DNA from: Acidobacteriota bacterium
GTDB taxonomy: Bacteria > Acidobacteriota > Terriglobia > Bryobacterales > Bryobacteraceae
Length of the DNA: 64,000 nt
Reading direction: 5' to 3'
Assembly: GCA_026394055.1 (NCBI GenBank)
Contig: JAPKYZ010000026.1
Span: 62,001-126,000 of the forward strand
In this document: positions 42,424-51,466 of the stretch, piece by piece
Layout of the letters: each line of letters begins with the position of its first letter
Position numbering within the stretch: the first letter of the stretch is position 1
The notes under the pieces: generated by a model
Database searches by the model: none
The model's input: only the letters and a program-made list of their open reading frames with translations
Told to the model about the DNA's origin: nothing
Translations under genes and position numbers: made by a program

Positions 42424-42507
42424 CGCTACTATAGTAGTTCGCCCTGCGAGCATCGTGCCTTTGGGCCCGGCGGTTTCGGGGCGCGCTTGAGCAACGGCTT
42501 TACCGCT

Positions 42508-43347
42508 TTGATTGATCTCCATACACACACCAACCAATCGGACGGCACCACGTCACCCGACGATCTGATGGCGGCGGCGAAAGCAGCGGGCCTGGACGCC
42601 ATCGCCATCACCGACCACGACACCTTCGAAGGCTACCTGCTCGCCCGGCCCGCTGCATTGGAGCATGGCCTGGAACTCGTCTGCGGCATCGAGCTTTCGA
42701 CGCGAACGGCCGAGTTTCCCGTTCACCTGCTGGGCTATTTTCTGCATACCCCGCCGACGCTCAGCTTCACCAAATGGCTGACCGAACAGCATCAGGCCCG
42801 GCATGAGCGCAATCTGAAGCTGGCCGCCAAGCTGCAAAGCTTGCGATTGGACGTAACGCTGGAAGAGGCAAAACAGCTGGGCCGCGGCGTCACGGGACGA
42901 GTCCATTTTGCGCGCGTGATGATCGCCAAAGGCTACGTGCGCGACATCAAGGAAGCCTTCAACCGCTACCTGGCCGAAGGCGCGCCCGCCTATGTGGCGA
43001 TGGAAGACGTGCTGCTGGACGAAGCGATTCCGCGGATGCGGGAAGCGGGCGGATTGCCCGTGATCGCGCACCCCGGCCGGATGCGGCTGGGCGCGAATGA
43101 GACCGAGTTCATTCACCGCTGCGCGGACCGGGGCTTGGCGGGCCTGGAAGTCATCCACTCCGATCATTCGCTCGAAGAGGCATTGCGCTATCAGCGGCTG
43201 GCCCGCGAGTTTGGCCTGGCGATGACCGGTGGCTCAGACTTCCATGGCGACAACAAGCCGCGCCTGAAGCTCGGGTTTGGCTACGAAGGCAACGTGCGCG
43301 TGCCCAATGAGTGGTTGCAGGCGCTCCGCGACCTTCCCCGGAATTGA
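42508..43347 (+). CDS. PHP-domain phosphoesterase
   Basis: A 279-residue PHP protein. The N-terminal metal site is IDLHTHTNQSDG followed by AIAITDHDTFEGY. The remaining sites are GLELVCGIELS, PVIAHPGR and TGGSDFHGDNKP. Homologues act as phosphoesterases, for example 3',5'-nucleoside bisphosphate phosphatases of the RNase AM class. The start is a TTG just before the I-D-L-H motif; a TTG at 42487 is an alternative. DUF429 follows by 2 bp. Confidence 0.86.
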   Translation: MIDLHTHTNQSDGTTSPDDLMAAAKAAGLDAIAITDHDTFEGYLLARPAALEHGLELVCGIELSTRTAEFPVHLLGYFLHTPPTLSFTKWLTEQHQARHERNLKLAAKLQSLRLDVTLEEAKQLGRGVTGRVHFARVMIAKGYVRDIKEAFNRYLAEGAPAYVAMEDVLLDEAIPRMREAGGLPVIAHPGRMRLGANETEFIHRCADRGLAGLEVIHSDHSLEEALRYQRLAREFGLAMTGGSDFHGDNKPRLKLGFGYEGNVRVPNEWLQALRDLPRN

Positions 43348-43349
43348 TC

Positions 43350-44060
43350 GTGACTTTTCTGGGCATCGATTTCGGTTGGCAAAGCCAGCCTTCCGGCTGC
43401 GCAGCGTTGGACGAGGAGCTGAATCTGGTCTCGCTCACCCGCTGCGACACGCCGGAGGCAACGCTCCACTGGCTCGACCAATTTTCCGGCCCCGCCATGG
43501 CCGCCGTCGATGCTCCGCTAGTGATCCCGAACGCCACCGGCATGCGTCCGGTGGACCGGCTGGCCCACGTCCATCTGGGCCGCTATGACGCCGGCTGCTA
43601 TCCGGCGAACCTGGGGCGTCCGTTCGCCGCACGAGTGCTGAGCCTTTCCCGTAGCCTCTCCGAACGTGGCTTTGCGCACGCCGCCTCCATCACCGCAGGA
43701 GCTCCCGGGCGCTACCAGATCGAAGTGCACCCGCATGGCGCGATGGTGCGCCTGTTCCAACTCGACCGCATCATCAAGTACAAGAAGGGGACTCTCGCCA
43801 GCCGCATTCCGGAGATGAATCGCTACCGCCGTCTGCTACGCGGCCTGCATCCCTGGCGCCTGCCCGCGATCCCCACGGCTGGCAAGCCGCTGAAGGCCGT
43901 CGAGGATCAGCTGGACGCGATTGTGGCGGCCTACGTGGGCTGGCATTGGTGGCGCTATGGCAGCGAGCAAAATCAAGTGCTGGGTGATGAGCAGACCGGC
44001 TACATCGTGTTACCTCGCCCGCTGCCCGGCACATCAGGCCCACAAGAGAGCCCACAATAG
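43350..44060 (+). CDS. DUF429 protein
   Basis: A 236-residue DUF429 protein, with an RNase-H-like fold. The opening TFLGIDFGWQSQPSGCAAL and AAVDAPLVIPNATGMRPVDR, and the later QIEVHPHGAMVRLF and KAVEDQLDAIVAAYVGWHWWRYG are typical. The GTG start at 43350 lies 2 bp after the PHP stop, so they share a transcript. Its enzymatic role is not established. Confidence 0.82.
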   Translation: MTFLGIDFGWQSQPSGCAALDEELNLVSLTRCDTPEATLHWLDQFSGPAMAAVDAPLVIPNATGMRPVDRLAHVHLGRYDAGCYPANLGRPFAARVLSLSRSLSERGFAHAASITAGAPGRYQIEVHPHGAMVRLFQLDRIIKYKKGTLASRIPEMNRYRRLLRGLHPWRLPAIPTAGKPLKAVEDQLDAIVAAYVGWHWWRYGSEQNQVLGDEQTGYIVLPRPLPGTSGPQESPQ

Positions 44061-44064
44061 AGCT

Positions 44065-44700
44065 ATGGACGCCTTTGCCCAACTCCGGGAAGACTACACC
44101 TACGGCGGACTGCTGGAGCATGACGCCAGCCCTGACCCGATCGAGCAGTTCCACCGCTGGTTCTCGGACGCCGAACGCGCCGGGATCCGCGACGTCAACG
44201 CGATGTCAGTGGCCACCGCCAGCTCTGAAGGCCGGCCCAGTGTGCGCACCTTGCTGCTGAAGGGCGTCGACACGGGCTTCGTCTTCTTCACCAACTATGA
44301 GAGCCGCAAGGCGCAGGACCTCGACGCCAATCCGCACGCCGCGCTCTGCTTCCACTGGCGCGAGCTGGAGCGTCAGGTGCGCGTCAGCGGGCCCGTCGAG
44401 CGCGTCTCGCGGACGGAAAGCGACGCCTACTTTCACTCCCGCCCGCGCGGCAGCCAGATCGGCGCCTGGGCCTCACGGCAATCGACCGCCGTCATCAGTC
44501 GCGAAACCATCGAGCAGCAGTATCGAGATATGGCCACCCGTTTCGCAGAAGGCGAAATTCCGTTGCCCGACTATTGGGGCGGCTACCGGCTGATGGCCCA
44601 AGAGATCGAGTTCTGGCAAGGCCGCCCGAGCCGCTTGCATGACCGGCTGCTCTACACGCTCGATCAAGGCGTGTGGCGGCGCGAAAGGTTGGCGCCGTGA
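44065..44700 (+). CDS. pdxH: pyridoxamine 5'-phosphate oxidase
   Basis: Makes pyridoxal 5'-phosphate by an FMN-dependent oxidation. The 211 residues hold SVATASSEGRPSVRTLLLKG, VFFTNYESRKAQDLDANPHAALCFHW, RQVRVSGPVERV, and the substrate region SRPRGSQIGAWASRQS. They end with EFWQGRPSRLHDRLLY, all hallmarks of the enzyme. The ATG lies 4 bp after the DUF429 stop. lolA overlaps its stop (GTGA). Confidence 0.95.
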   Translation: MDAFAQLREDYTYGGLLEHDASPDPIEQFHRWFSDAERAGIRDVNAMSVATASSEGRPSVRTLLLKGVDTGFVFFTNYESRKAQDLDANPHAALCFHWRELERQVRVSGPVERVSRTESDAYFHSRPRGSQIGAWASRQSTAVISRETIEQQYRDMATRFAEGEIPLPDYWGGYRLMAQEIEFWQGRPSRLHDRLLYTLDQGVWRRERLAP

Positions 44701-45284
44701 TCGGACTAGTGTTCGTTGCTCTAGTGGCGGCAGACGTCCCGCAGGCAGCATTGGCGGTCGAACAGCGCTACAACGCTTCGCAGTCGCTGAAGATGCAGTT
44801 TGCGCAGAGCTATGCGCAGCAAGGCCGCGCCCGCCGCGAGACCGGCTCCTTGACGCTGTTGAAGCCCGGCCGCATGCGTTGGGATTACGAGAACGGCAAG
44901 GTCTTCGTCACCGATGGCCAAGTCCTGTGGCTCTACGTCCCCAACGCCAACCGGGCGGAGCGCAGCAAGGTGAAGGCCTCCGACGATCTGCGCGCGCCAC
45001 TGGCGTTTCTGCTGGGCCGGTTGAACTTTGCGCGAGACTTCCGCGAGGTCCGCACCGAAGGCAATGAGATCGTGGCGATCCCGAAATCAGAAAAGGGGCC
45101 CTATCGCGAAGTGCGCTTTGTGGCCGAGCCCGATGGCCGCATCGCACAGGTAAAGGTGACCGGCCAGGATGCTTCGGTGATGGAGTTCACCTTCACCGCC
45201 GAGCAGCGCAATGTCGCCGTGCCGCCGGGGATCTTCCGCTTCACTCCGCCGGCGGGCGCGGAGATTGTAGAAGTGGAGCAGTAG
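44697..45284 (+). CDS. lolA: LolA-like outer-membrane lipoprotein carrier
   Basis: A 195-residue periplasmic chaperone for lipoproteins. It starts at GTG 44697 with a short signal (IGLVFVALVAADVPQAALA). The mature part has QRYNASQSLKMQFAQSY, SLTLLKPGRMRWDYENGKVFVTDGQVLWLYVPN, the conserved strands of LolA. It is co-transcribed with pdxH. Its 3' end overlaps the convergent nuclease gene by 44 bp. Confidence 0.88.
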   Translation: MIGLVFVALVAADVPQAALAVEQRYNASQSLKMQFAQSYAQQGRARRETGSLTLLKPGRMRWDYENGKVFVTDGQVLWLYVPNANRAERSKVKASDDLRAPLAFLLGRLNFARDFREVRTEGNEIVAIPKSEKGPYREVRFVAEPDGRIAQVKVTGQDASVMEFTFTAEQRNVAVPPGIFRFTPPAGAEIVEVEQ

Positions 45285-46302
45285 CCTTCCGCCGCAGCCG
45301 TTCCTCGCGACGGCGCGCCTCATCGCAGCCATTCAAGAGGCGCGCTTCGATGGCGAACTCGAGCGCGCGCGCAGGCTCCTTGCGGGTCCGCTCATAGTGC
45401 TTGGCGAGCTCGACCAGCGCCTCATACTGCCGCGCCGCCGGGAGATGCATAAACTCGGCCGGACGCCCGTGCGCCCGCTCCAGCAGCTCAATCGCCTCGG
45501 CCGCTTGCCCCTGCTTTTTCAGCCACCGCGCAATGCCCACCATCTCCGCCGCGTGCTTCAGCTCGGTGCGGGGCACCACGACACTCAGGCACGCCAGCGA
45601 CACAATATCGAGCGCATTGTGCCGGAACACGGGCACCAGGCGATGCGGCTGGCGCGTGCGGAGAAACTCAAAGTAAAGCTGCGGGATCAGGCTACCCGGC
45701 ACGTCGCCCTGGCGTTCCAGGCCGAACACTTGGGACTCGAGCTCCACCAACCGGCAGCTGTCATACCGCAACTTCCACCGGCGCCGAGCGTCGTAGAGCA
45801 GATCGAGATGCTCCATCCGCGCAAACGGCGTCCGCTGCCGGGCAAGCGTATAGCGTGTTTCGAGCAGCGGCACGTCGAACGATTTGCCGTTGTAAGTGAC
45901 CAGCGTGTCGACGTCGCGTAGATCTTCGGCCAGCGTATGCAGCACGCTTGCCTCTTCATCAAAGTCCCGCGAGAAGTACTGCTTCACCGTGAACCCGCGC
46001 GGCGTCAGGCGGCCCACGCCCACCAGAAACGCGAGCGTCCCCGCCCCACCCGCCAAGCCCGTGGTCTCGGTATCGAGGAACGCCCAGTTAGGCTGCGCCA
46101 CTTCGTTGAGCGAAGAGATCTCAAACGACCCATGGCGGCGCAGGTTGTCCCAGTGCGTAAAGGCTTCCCAGTGCGTGCCCAGTGGCGACGACACTTCTTC
46201 GCCCGGCAGCGGGTCCTCAATGAATTCAACCTCTGCTTGGGCGGAGCGCTGGCGTTCCAGGCGCTGCTTCAGCAGTGCGAGTTGGGCGCGGAGGTCGTCC
46301 AC
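45241..46302 (-). CDS. YprB-like RNase H-fold 3'-5' exonuclease
   Basis: A 353-residue protein with an RNase_H_2 (YprB) domain. ExoI is WAFLDTETTGLAGGAGTLAF. ExoII is VTYNGKSFDVPLLETRY. ExoIII is RHNALDIVSLACL. The C-terminal 100 residues are helical TPR-like repeats (QYEALVELAKHYERTRKEPARALEFAIEA). Likely acts on RNA or DNA in the cytoplasm. Its 5' end overlaps the lipA 3' end by 34 bp and its 3' end overlaps lolA. Confidence 0.85.
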   Translation of the reverse strand: MDDLRAQLALLKQRLERQRSAQAEVEFIEDPLPGEEVSSPLGTHWEAFTHWDNLRRHGSFEISSLNEVAQPNWAFLDTETTGLAGGAGTLAFLVGVGRLTPRGFTVKQYFSRDFDEEASVLHTLAEDLRDVDTLVTYNGKSFDVPLLETRYTLARQRTPFARMEHLDLLYDARRRWKLRYDSCRLVELESQVFGLERQGDVPGSLIPQLYFEFLRTRQPHRLVPVFRHNALDIVSLACLSVVVPRTELKHAAEMVGIARWLKKQGQAAEAIELLERAHGRPAEFMHLPAARQYEALVELAKHYERTRKEPARALEFAIEARLLNGCDEARRREERLRRKATAPLLQSPRPPAE

Positions 46303-47237
46303 GTGGTGTCCACTGGGGGCGCGTCTTGAGCGACGCTGTGATCCTGAGCAACGCTGTGATCCTGAGCGACGCCGGCACCCTCGTCCGCATGATAGGAACT
46401 GCGCACCAGCGGGCCGCTTTCGACGTGCTTAAAGCCCAGTTGCTGCCCATAAGCCTTCAGCTCCGCGAACTCTTCCACGGGCACATAGCGGATGATCGGC
46501 AGGTGCTTGGGCGATGGCCGCAGATACTGGCCCAGCGTCACGATATCCACCTGATGCGCGCGCAGGTCACGCATGACGGAGCGGACTTCTTCGTTGGTCT
46601 CGCCCAAGCCCAGCATCAGCCCGCTCTTGGTCGGCACATCGGCACGGATCGATTTGGCGTAGGCCAGCATTTCAAGCGACCGTTCATACCGGGCACCCAA
46701 CCGGACCTGCTTGTAGAGCCGCGGTACCGTTTCGGTGTTGTGGTTCAAGATGTCCGGCCGGGCGTCCTGCACAATCTGCATCGCCTCATGCGAGCCCTGG
46801 AAATCCGGCACCAGCACTTCGACGCCGCAACCGGGGTTGCGCTCCCGGATGGCGCGGATGGTCATGGCGAACAGCGTAGCGCCACCGTCTTTTAAGTCGT
46901 CCCGGTTGACGCTGGTAACCACGGCAAACTTCAAACCCATTTGCGCCACCGCCTCACCCACGCGGCGCGGCTCATCCCAATCGACCTCCAGCGGCGCGCC
47001 TTTCTGCACCGCGCAGAACCCGCACCGCCGCGTGCAGAAGTTGCCCGCGATCATAAACGTCGCCGTCCGCCGGTTCCAGCAATCGCCGATGTTGGGGCAG
47101 GCCGCGCTTTCGCAAACGGTATGCAACTTCATCCGCGTCACCAGATCTTTGAGGTCGCGGTAGTTCTCACCGACCGGCGCAGGCGCGCGCAACCAGTCCG
47201 GGCGCTTAGAAGAGGAAGAATTGATGGTGACCAGCAC
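46269..47237 (-). CDS. lipA: lipoyl synthase
   Basis: A radical-SAM enzyme inserting sulfur into octanoyl groups. The product from GTG 47237 has 322 residues. The auxiliary cluster motif is CESAACPNIGDCW, the radical-SAM cluster is CTRRCGFC, and the C-terminal serine ligand is in RSSYHADE. After that motif the protein carries a 35-residue tail with tandem VAQDHS repeats, encoded by a 15-bp direct repeat near 46330-46370. The longer frame to 47399 is probably not translated. Confidence 0.93.
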   Translation of the reverse strand: MLVTINSSSSKRPDWLRAPAPVGENYRDLKDLVTRMKLHTVCESAACPNIGDCWNRRTATFMIAGNFCTRRCGFCAVQKGAPLEVDWDEPRRVGEAVAQMGLKFAVVTSVNRDDLKDGGATLFAMTIRAIRERNPGCGVEVLVPDFQGSHEAMQIVQDARPDILNHNTETVPRLYKQVRLGARYERSLEMLAYAKSIRADVPTKSGLMLGLGETNEEVRSVMRDLRAHQVDIVTLGQYLRPSPKHLPIIRYVPVEEFAELKAYGQQLGFKHVESGPLVRSSYHADEGAGVAQDHSVAQDHSVAQDAPPVDTTWTTSAPNSHC

Positions 47238-47365
47238 TGCTTCTTTGATGGTAGGCCATTGCGCGAGGGTGCACGGGACTGGTGCACGGGACTGGTGCAG
47301 GCCTGTGGCCTGGGGGAAAGACCGCGGCAACCCGACGGTGTTGGGGCGAGAGAACGCCTCACGCT

Positions 47366-47531
47366 GAGCCGCGACAGTTATGGAGCGGAGTGCCCTCAAA
47401 GCGCATCGCTGCCCTCAGACGGCAGCAATTGATCGCGCACTACTGCGTCGCGCTATGTCACGACGAACGCGCCCGCCACTTGGAACACTGGCTCGTTTGG
47501 GAGGGCACTCCGCTCCATTCTGTCGCGGCTC
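47366..47531. repeat. long palindromic element (about 32-bp arms)
   Basis: Arms 47366-47397 and 47501-47531 are near-perfect reverse complements, with one small bulge (TAA against TT). The shared core is GAGGGCACTCCGCTCCAT plus TGTCGCGGCTC. The centre of about 100 bp has no gene. Immediately to its left, near 47270-47300, the 13-base unit GTGCACGGGACTG is repeated in tandem. It lies between lipA and a DUF4062 remnant and may be a MITE-like element. Confidence 0.8.
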
Positions 47532-47768
47532 GGTGTGAGGCAATTGCTTGATTGGAGAACAGTTGACGTCTTCTGGCCAGCGGCCGGCGTCGGCTGGATT
47601 CATCGGCAAGTCCAGCGAACTGGTCACTCTCAGCGGCGGGCCGCCGGAGGCCGCGAAATACTCCATCGCCACGGGAGAGAGCCCCGAGCGCTTGATGGCC
47701 TCTTCCGCCGCCGCGCGGTACTCCTTCAGGTCCTCACTGGTGGAAGAGATGAAGACGGAGCAGGTCAT
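47415..47768 (-). pseudogene. DUF4062 gene remnant
   Basis: The first 46 residues (47631-47768) form the start of a DUF4062 domain: VFISSTSEDLKEYRAAAEEAIKRSG and PVAMEYFAA. After GGPPL the reading frame loses all similarity and runs through the palindromic element to a stop. DUF4062 proteins are usually hundreds of residues, often fused to NTPases or TPRs, so this is a 5' fragment cut off by deletion or by the element. Expression as a short peptide is possible but unsupported. Confidence 0.7.
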
Positions 47769-47811
47769 GGAGGAGATTGTAGCTTCTCAGTAGCAATAAG
47801 CGGCAGAGCTT

Positions 47812-50800
47812 TTACCAGATCAGCCGCATGCTGATCTGCAGACGCCGCGCGTTGGTGCCGTCGGGGTAGCCTTGCGACTCGACGCCTTGGCCCAGGCCGG
47901 GCATGGGACGGAGGACGCCGCCTTTGGCTTCATAGGCCAAGGTATTCACCGCTGTTTGGGAGACGTGGTTCAGCAGGTTGAAGGCTTCCAGGTTCAGGTG
48001 CAGTGAGAGCCGCTCTTTCAAGGGGATCACGCGGGCCAGGCGGGCGTCGGTGCGGGCGACGGTGTCGATGTCGAGGCCGCTGGCGGGCAGGAACGGGACG
48101 CGGGGGGAGCCACCGAAGCCGTTGAGCGTGGTGTTGAAAGCGGCGCCCGGAAAGGGGACGCCGGAGACGAAGACTCGGGCGGTGGCGGGTTGCGACGAGG
48201 CGAAGGTGGAGATTTGGGAGAGACGCCAACCCTTCAGCAGCCGGTAGAGAGAGCCGGTGCCGGAGGCGGGAGCTTCCCAGGTGGAGCTGACTACGAGGCG
48301 GTGGCGTTGATCGAGTTGCGATGAGGCTTTCTCGGCGCGGTAGTCAGCATTGTTCAACGTCCGCGGCCCTTCACTGAAGAAGATGTTGTCCGCGCCGCCG
48401 CCCTGGTTGAAGTCGATGGCATGGGACCAGGTGTAAGACGCAAAACCCTCCCATCCTTGCCGCATCCGCCGCCGCACCTGCACGGCCAGGCCGTTGTAGT
48501 AACTGTTGCCGCCGGATTCGATTTGATTGATCCGCCGCCAGCGCGGGTCCACGCGGTTGATCAGGCGGTAGCTGGGCGTGGAGTACTCGCCAATCTCCTT
48601 GCCGGAGCCGTCTTCAATCGAATAGTAGATCGGAGCCCCCGGCCGGCCGATGTTACTGTCCCGGACCGTCGTCAGATGCGCGCCGCGGCTCCAGATATAG
48701 GCGGCATTGATGCTGAGGCTGGAGCTGAGGGCATGCTCTACCCCGAAGTCTCCTTGCTGCGTGTAGGGATTGCGGTAGTCGGGCGAGGCCATGGTGAGAT
48801 CCGTCGGCAGGCCCGCCAGCGCACTGCTATTGGCGGCCGAGGGCGGCAGCTGGTTGGGGAATACGGGACCGGATTCCTGATCAGCGAGAAACCGCCGCTC
48901 CAGTTGGATCGAACGCTGGTAGAGGCCGTTCTCGAGAAACAGCGTACTCACCACACCGCCGGGATAGCGGGCGTAGAAGATGCCGTAGCCCGCCCGCAGG
49001 ACGGTCCGGGCGCGGTTGAACCCGAACGCCAGACCAATGCGCGGCGCGAAGTTGGTGCCGATCACGGGGATGCGGCCGGTTTCGGGCTGCGGCAGATGCG
49101 AATACTCGTAGCGCACGCCGTAGTTCAAGGTGAGGTTCGGCAGCAGGCGGTGCTGGTTCTGGACGTAGAAGTTGTAGTCGCCGATGGTCTGGTTGAACAC
49201 TTCGCGTCCGAACCGCTGCGAGTAGGCTTGCCAGCGGCGGGCGCCGGTTGTGTTGCCCGAGAAGTCGCGCGCGAACGAGGTGAAGTCGGCGTACTCATAG
49301 GTGCCGTTGCGATTGCGGAGGTAGCGCAGATACTCCTGGGTGCGGATGATGTCTGCGCCCGCGCGGACGGTGTGTTTCCCAGTGCTCCAGGTGACGTTTT
49401 CGGCCAGCTGAAATCGGTTCTCGCTGGGATTGAGGCGGGGCACCTCGGAGAGCACGCCCAGGTTGGGTTGACCTTCAATGGTGATCTGCACGGTGCCGGT
49501 GGCGGGGATCAGGCTTGCCGTAAGATCGTCGCCATGGCGGTCCTTAAACCAGCCGAAGCGCAGTTCGTTGATCCAGCGAGCGTTGGGGGTGGCGGTCCAG
49601 GCCAGGCGGCCGTAGCGGGTGCGGACACTGGAATCTCCATTTGCCCCGAAGGCTTCGCCGTTGTTCAGCACGGACTGGGTCTGGTAGCCGTTGGGCGATG
49701 TCCAGCGAAGGTAGTTGAAGCTGGCGCTGACGGCGTTCTTCTCCGATGGCCGCCAATCGATGCGGCCAAAGCCCAACTCGGACCCGGAGGTCCGGTCGAG
49801 CACGCCAAAGTTCCGCCGCACGAAGGCGAGTGCCGCAGCGCACTGCTGAGCGGTGGCCTCACAAGTACCGCGAAAGCTGCCGTCCGAGGCAAACAGCGGC
49901 GGCCGCGCGAGCGAGCTGATGATGGGAAAATCGCGCCGGTGGATCTCGCCGTTGAAGAAGTAGAACAGCTTGTCGGGAATGATCTTGCCGCCCAAGCTCG
50001 CGCCCGCCTGGTGCCGCCGCTCCGGTGGCTTGACGGTGGCATGGGGATCTCGCGCCGTCATCGCGCGGTTGCGGTAGAACCAGTAGGCCGTGCCCACCGT
50101 GCGGTTGGAGCCACTGCGCGTCACCGTGTTGATGATGCCGCCCGACGCGCGGCCATACTCCGCCGAATAGCCGGTGGAGAGCACTTGGAACTCCTGCACC
50201 GCGTCCTGCGAGATCTGGGCGGAGATGCGTGTCCGGCCCGCGTTCTCATGAAAGAACTGGTTCGAGGTGTCGTTGCCGTCGGTGAGAAACGCATTCCCCC
50301 CGGCGATGCCGCGGAACGAGACCAGCCCCGTCACCCCGTCCGGCACCACCGCTGGCGTCAGCAACACGTAGCTATCCACGCGGCGGCCATTGATGGGCAG
50401 ATTGAGAATTTGCGATTCGTGGACCACTTGGGAGACGCCCGCGCTGCCTCGCTCCGCCACCACAATCGACTCTTCCACCACCAAGCGCGTCCGGCGCGGC
50501 GATAGGTCCAGCGTGACGTCGAGCGCCGTCTCAACGCCGGTCTCTACTTCGAGGCCGGTGTACTCCTGATCTGCAAAGCCCGTGGACTTGACGATCAGCA
50601 CATAGCCCGGAACGGGCGGCAGGCCCAGCAGACTAAACGTACCGTTCTCCGAGGTGACGGCTTCCCGGCGCACGCCGCGGTCCGGATGCGTCACCACGAC
50701 GGTCGCGTCCGGCAGACCTTCGCCCTTGGGATTGCGCACGATGCCGCTGATCGCACCGGTACCGGAGGCCGATTGCGCCGTCAGCGATGGTCCGCAGAGC

Positions 50801-50862
50801 AGTGCTCCGGCCACCAGCAGCCAGCACCGCATCCACGCTCGCGCACCCAGGTATTTGATCAT
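47812..50862 (-). CDS. Oar-like TonB-dependent outer-membrane receptor
   Basis: A 1016-residue receptor. A signal peptide (MRCWLLVAGALLCGPSLTAQ) lies at residues 11-30. A carboxypeptidase-regulatory/Cna-type beta-sandwich (GAISGIVRNPKGEGLPDATVVVTHPDRG) lies at about 35-125. The plug starts near LPINGRRVDSYVLLTP and GGIINTVTRSGSN. The long barrel ends RRLQISMRLIW with the terminal aromatic. This architecture is very common in Acidobacteria and imports large ligands such as oligosaccharides. The ATG overlaps the stop of the gene upstream (ATGA). A large frame on the opposite strand is a shadow. Confidence 0.9.
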   Translation of the reverse strand: MIKYLGARAWMRCWLLVAGALLCGPSLTAQSASGTGAISGIVRNPKGEGLPDATVVVTHPDRGVRREAVTSENGTFSLLGLPPVPGYVLIVKSTGFADQEYTGLEVETGVETALDVTLDLSPRRTRLVVEESIVVAERGSAGVSQVVHESQILNLPINGRRVDSYVLLTPAVVPDGVTGLVSFRGIAGGNAFLTDGNDTSNQFFHENAGRTRISAQISQDAVQEFQVLSTGYSAEYGRASGGIINTVTRSGSNRTVGTAYWFYRNRAMTARDPHATVKPPERRHQAGASLGGKIIPDKLFYFFNGEIHRRDFPIISSLARPPLFASDGSFRGTCEATAQQCAAALAFVRRNFGVLDRTSGSELGFGRIDWRPSEKNAVSASFNYLRWTSPNGYQTQSVLNNGEAFGANGDSSVRTRYGRLAWTATPNARWINELRFGWFKDRHGDDLTASLIPATGTVQITIEGQPNLGVLSEVPRLNPSENRFQLAENVTWSTGKHTVRAGADIIRTQEYLRYLRNRNGTYEYADFTSFARDFSGNTTGARRWQAYSQRFGREVFNQTIGDYNFYVQNQHRLLPNLTLNYGVRYEYSHLPQPETGRIPVIGTNFAPRIGLAFGFNRARTVLRAGYGIFYARYPGGVVSTLFLENGLYQRSIQLERRFLADQESGPVFPNQLPPSAANSSALAGLPTDLTMASPDYRNPYTQQGDFGVEHALSSSLSINAAYIWSRGAHLTTVRDSNIGRPGAPIYYSIEDGSGKEIGEYSTPSYRLINRVDPRWRRINQIESGGNSYYNGLAVQVRRRMRQGWEGFASYTWSHAIDFNQGGGADNIFFSEGPRTLNNADYRAEKASSQLDQRHRLVVSSTWEAPASGTGSLYRLLKGWRLSQISTFASSQPATARVFVSGVPFPGAAFNTTLNGFGGSPRVPFLPASGLDIDTVARTDARLARVIPLKERLSLHLNLEAFNLLNHVSQTAVNTLAYEAKGGVLRPMPGLGQGVESQGYPDGTNARRLQISMRLIW

Positions 50863-51458
50863 CCGCCTACAGGCTTAGTGGATTTTACGGCCGCCACCGT
50901 TACACACTTGCCTTTGTTTTCGAGGCCGGCCAGATGCGCCAGAAACCCGGCCCGGATCTCATCGGTGTTCCAGCGGCCTTCGGTATTGCGGAGTTGCTGG
51001 AAGCAGAACTCCAGGTAGCTATCGGCGGCCTTCGGCATCTTGCTGGCCGGGCCGGTGATCTCAAGCGACCGGTAGCAGCCGCTCGGGGCGGGGGCGAAGC
51101 TCAACAAGTCCTTTAGCCAGGACGACGAAAGTCCGGCGGCCCGGCCGAAACCGATGGCCGTTTCCAGATACGGCGCCGCGATGACGGTGATGCCCGATTC
51201 CAGCGCGGGCCGGATCTGCCACCGCAACCGAAACGCCAGGTCCGCCGCATAGAGCAACAGCAGCGTCCGCGGCGAGGCTCCGGGGATGCCGCGCGCACCT
51301 TCGCGGATCTCATGGAAGATTCCCGAGGCGTCCCACGTACACACCGGTGGCGCTGGCTTCCGGCCCTGACGCAACTGGCGCTGCAATCGTTTGGACGCCT
51401 GAACCAGAGCCGCTCCGCCGGTGCCTTCGAGTGCGATTAATTGACCTTGATTCGCCAT
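50859..51458 (-). CDS. thymidylate-kinase-fold protein with degraded active site
   Basis: A 199-residue relative of thymidylate kinase. The order of segments is preserved: QLIALEGTGGAALVQASKRLQ at the P-loop, SPRTLLLLYAADLAFRLRWQIRPALESGITVIAAPYLETAIGF at the dTMP-binding helix and DR(Y/F) strand. However, the P-loop G-x4-G-K-[ST] is lost (GTGGAALVQA) and the DR(Y/F) motif reads APY. So it is a probable non-catalytic paralogue of the gene just upstream. It begins at ATG 51458, 8 bp after the upstream gene. It is coupled to the TonB receptor by an ATGA overlap. Confidence 0.72.
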   Translation of the reverse strand: MANQGQLIALEGTGGAALVQASKRLQRQLRQGRKPAPPVCTWDASGIFHEIREGARGIPGASPRTLLLLYAADLAFRLRWQIRPALESGITVIAAPYLETAIGFGRAAGLSSSWLKDLLSFAPAPSGCYRSLEITGPASKMPKAADSYLEFCFQQLRNTEGRWNTDEIRAGFLAHLAGLENKGKCVTVAAVKSTKPVGG

Positions 51459-51466
51459 GGTTTTGC

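Noticed and set aside
48421-50505. 694-codon open frame on the plus strand
   Set aside because: It lies antisense to the TonB-dependent receptor, which has full family features. Long antisense frames are common at this GC content.
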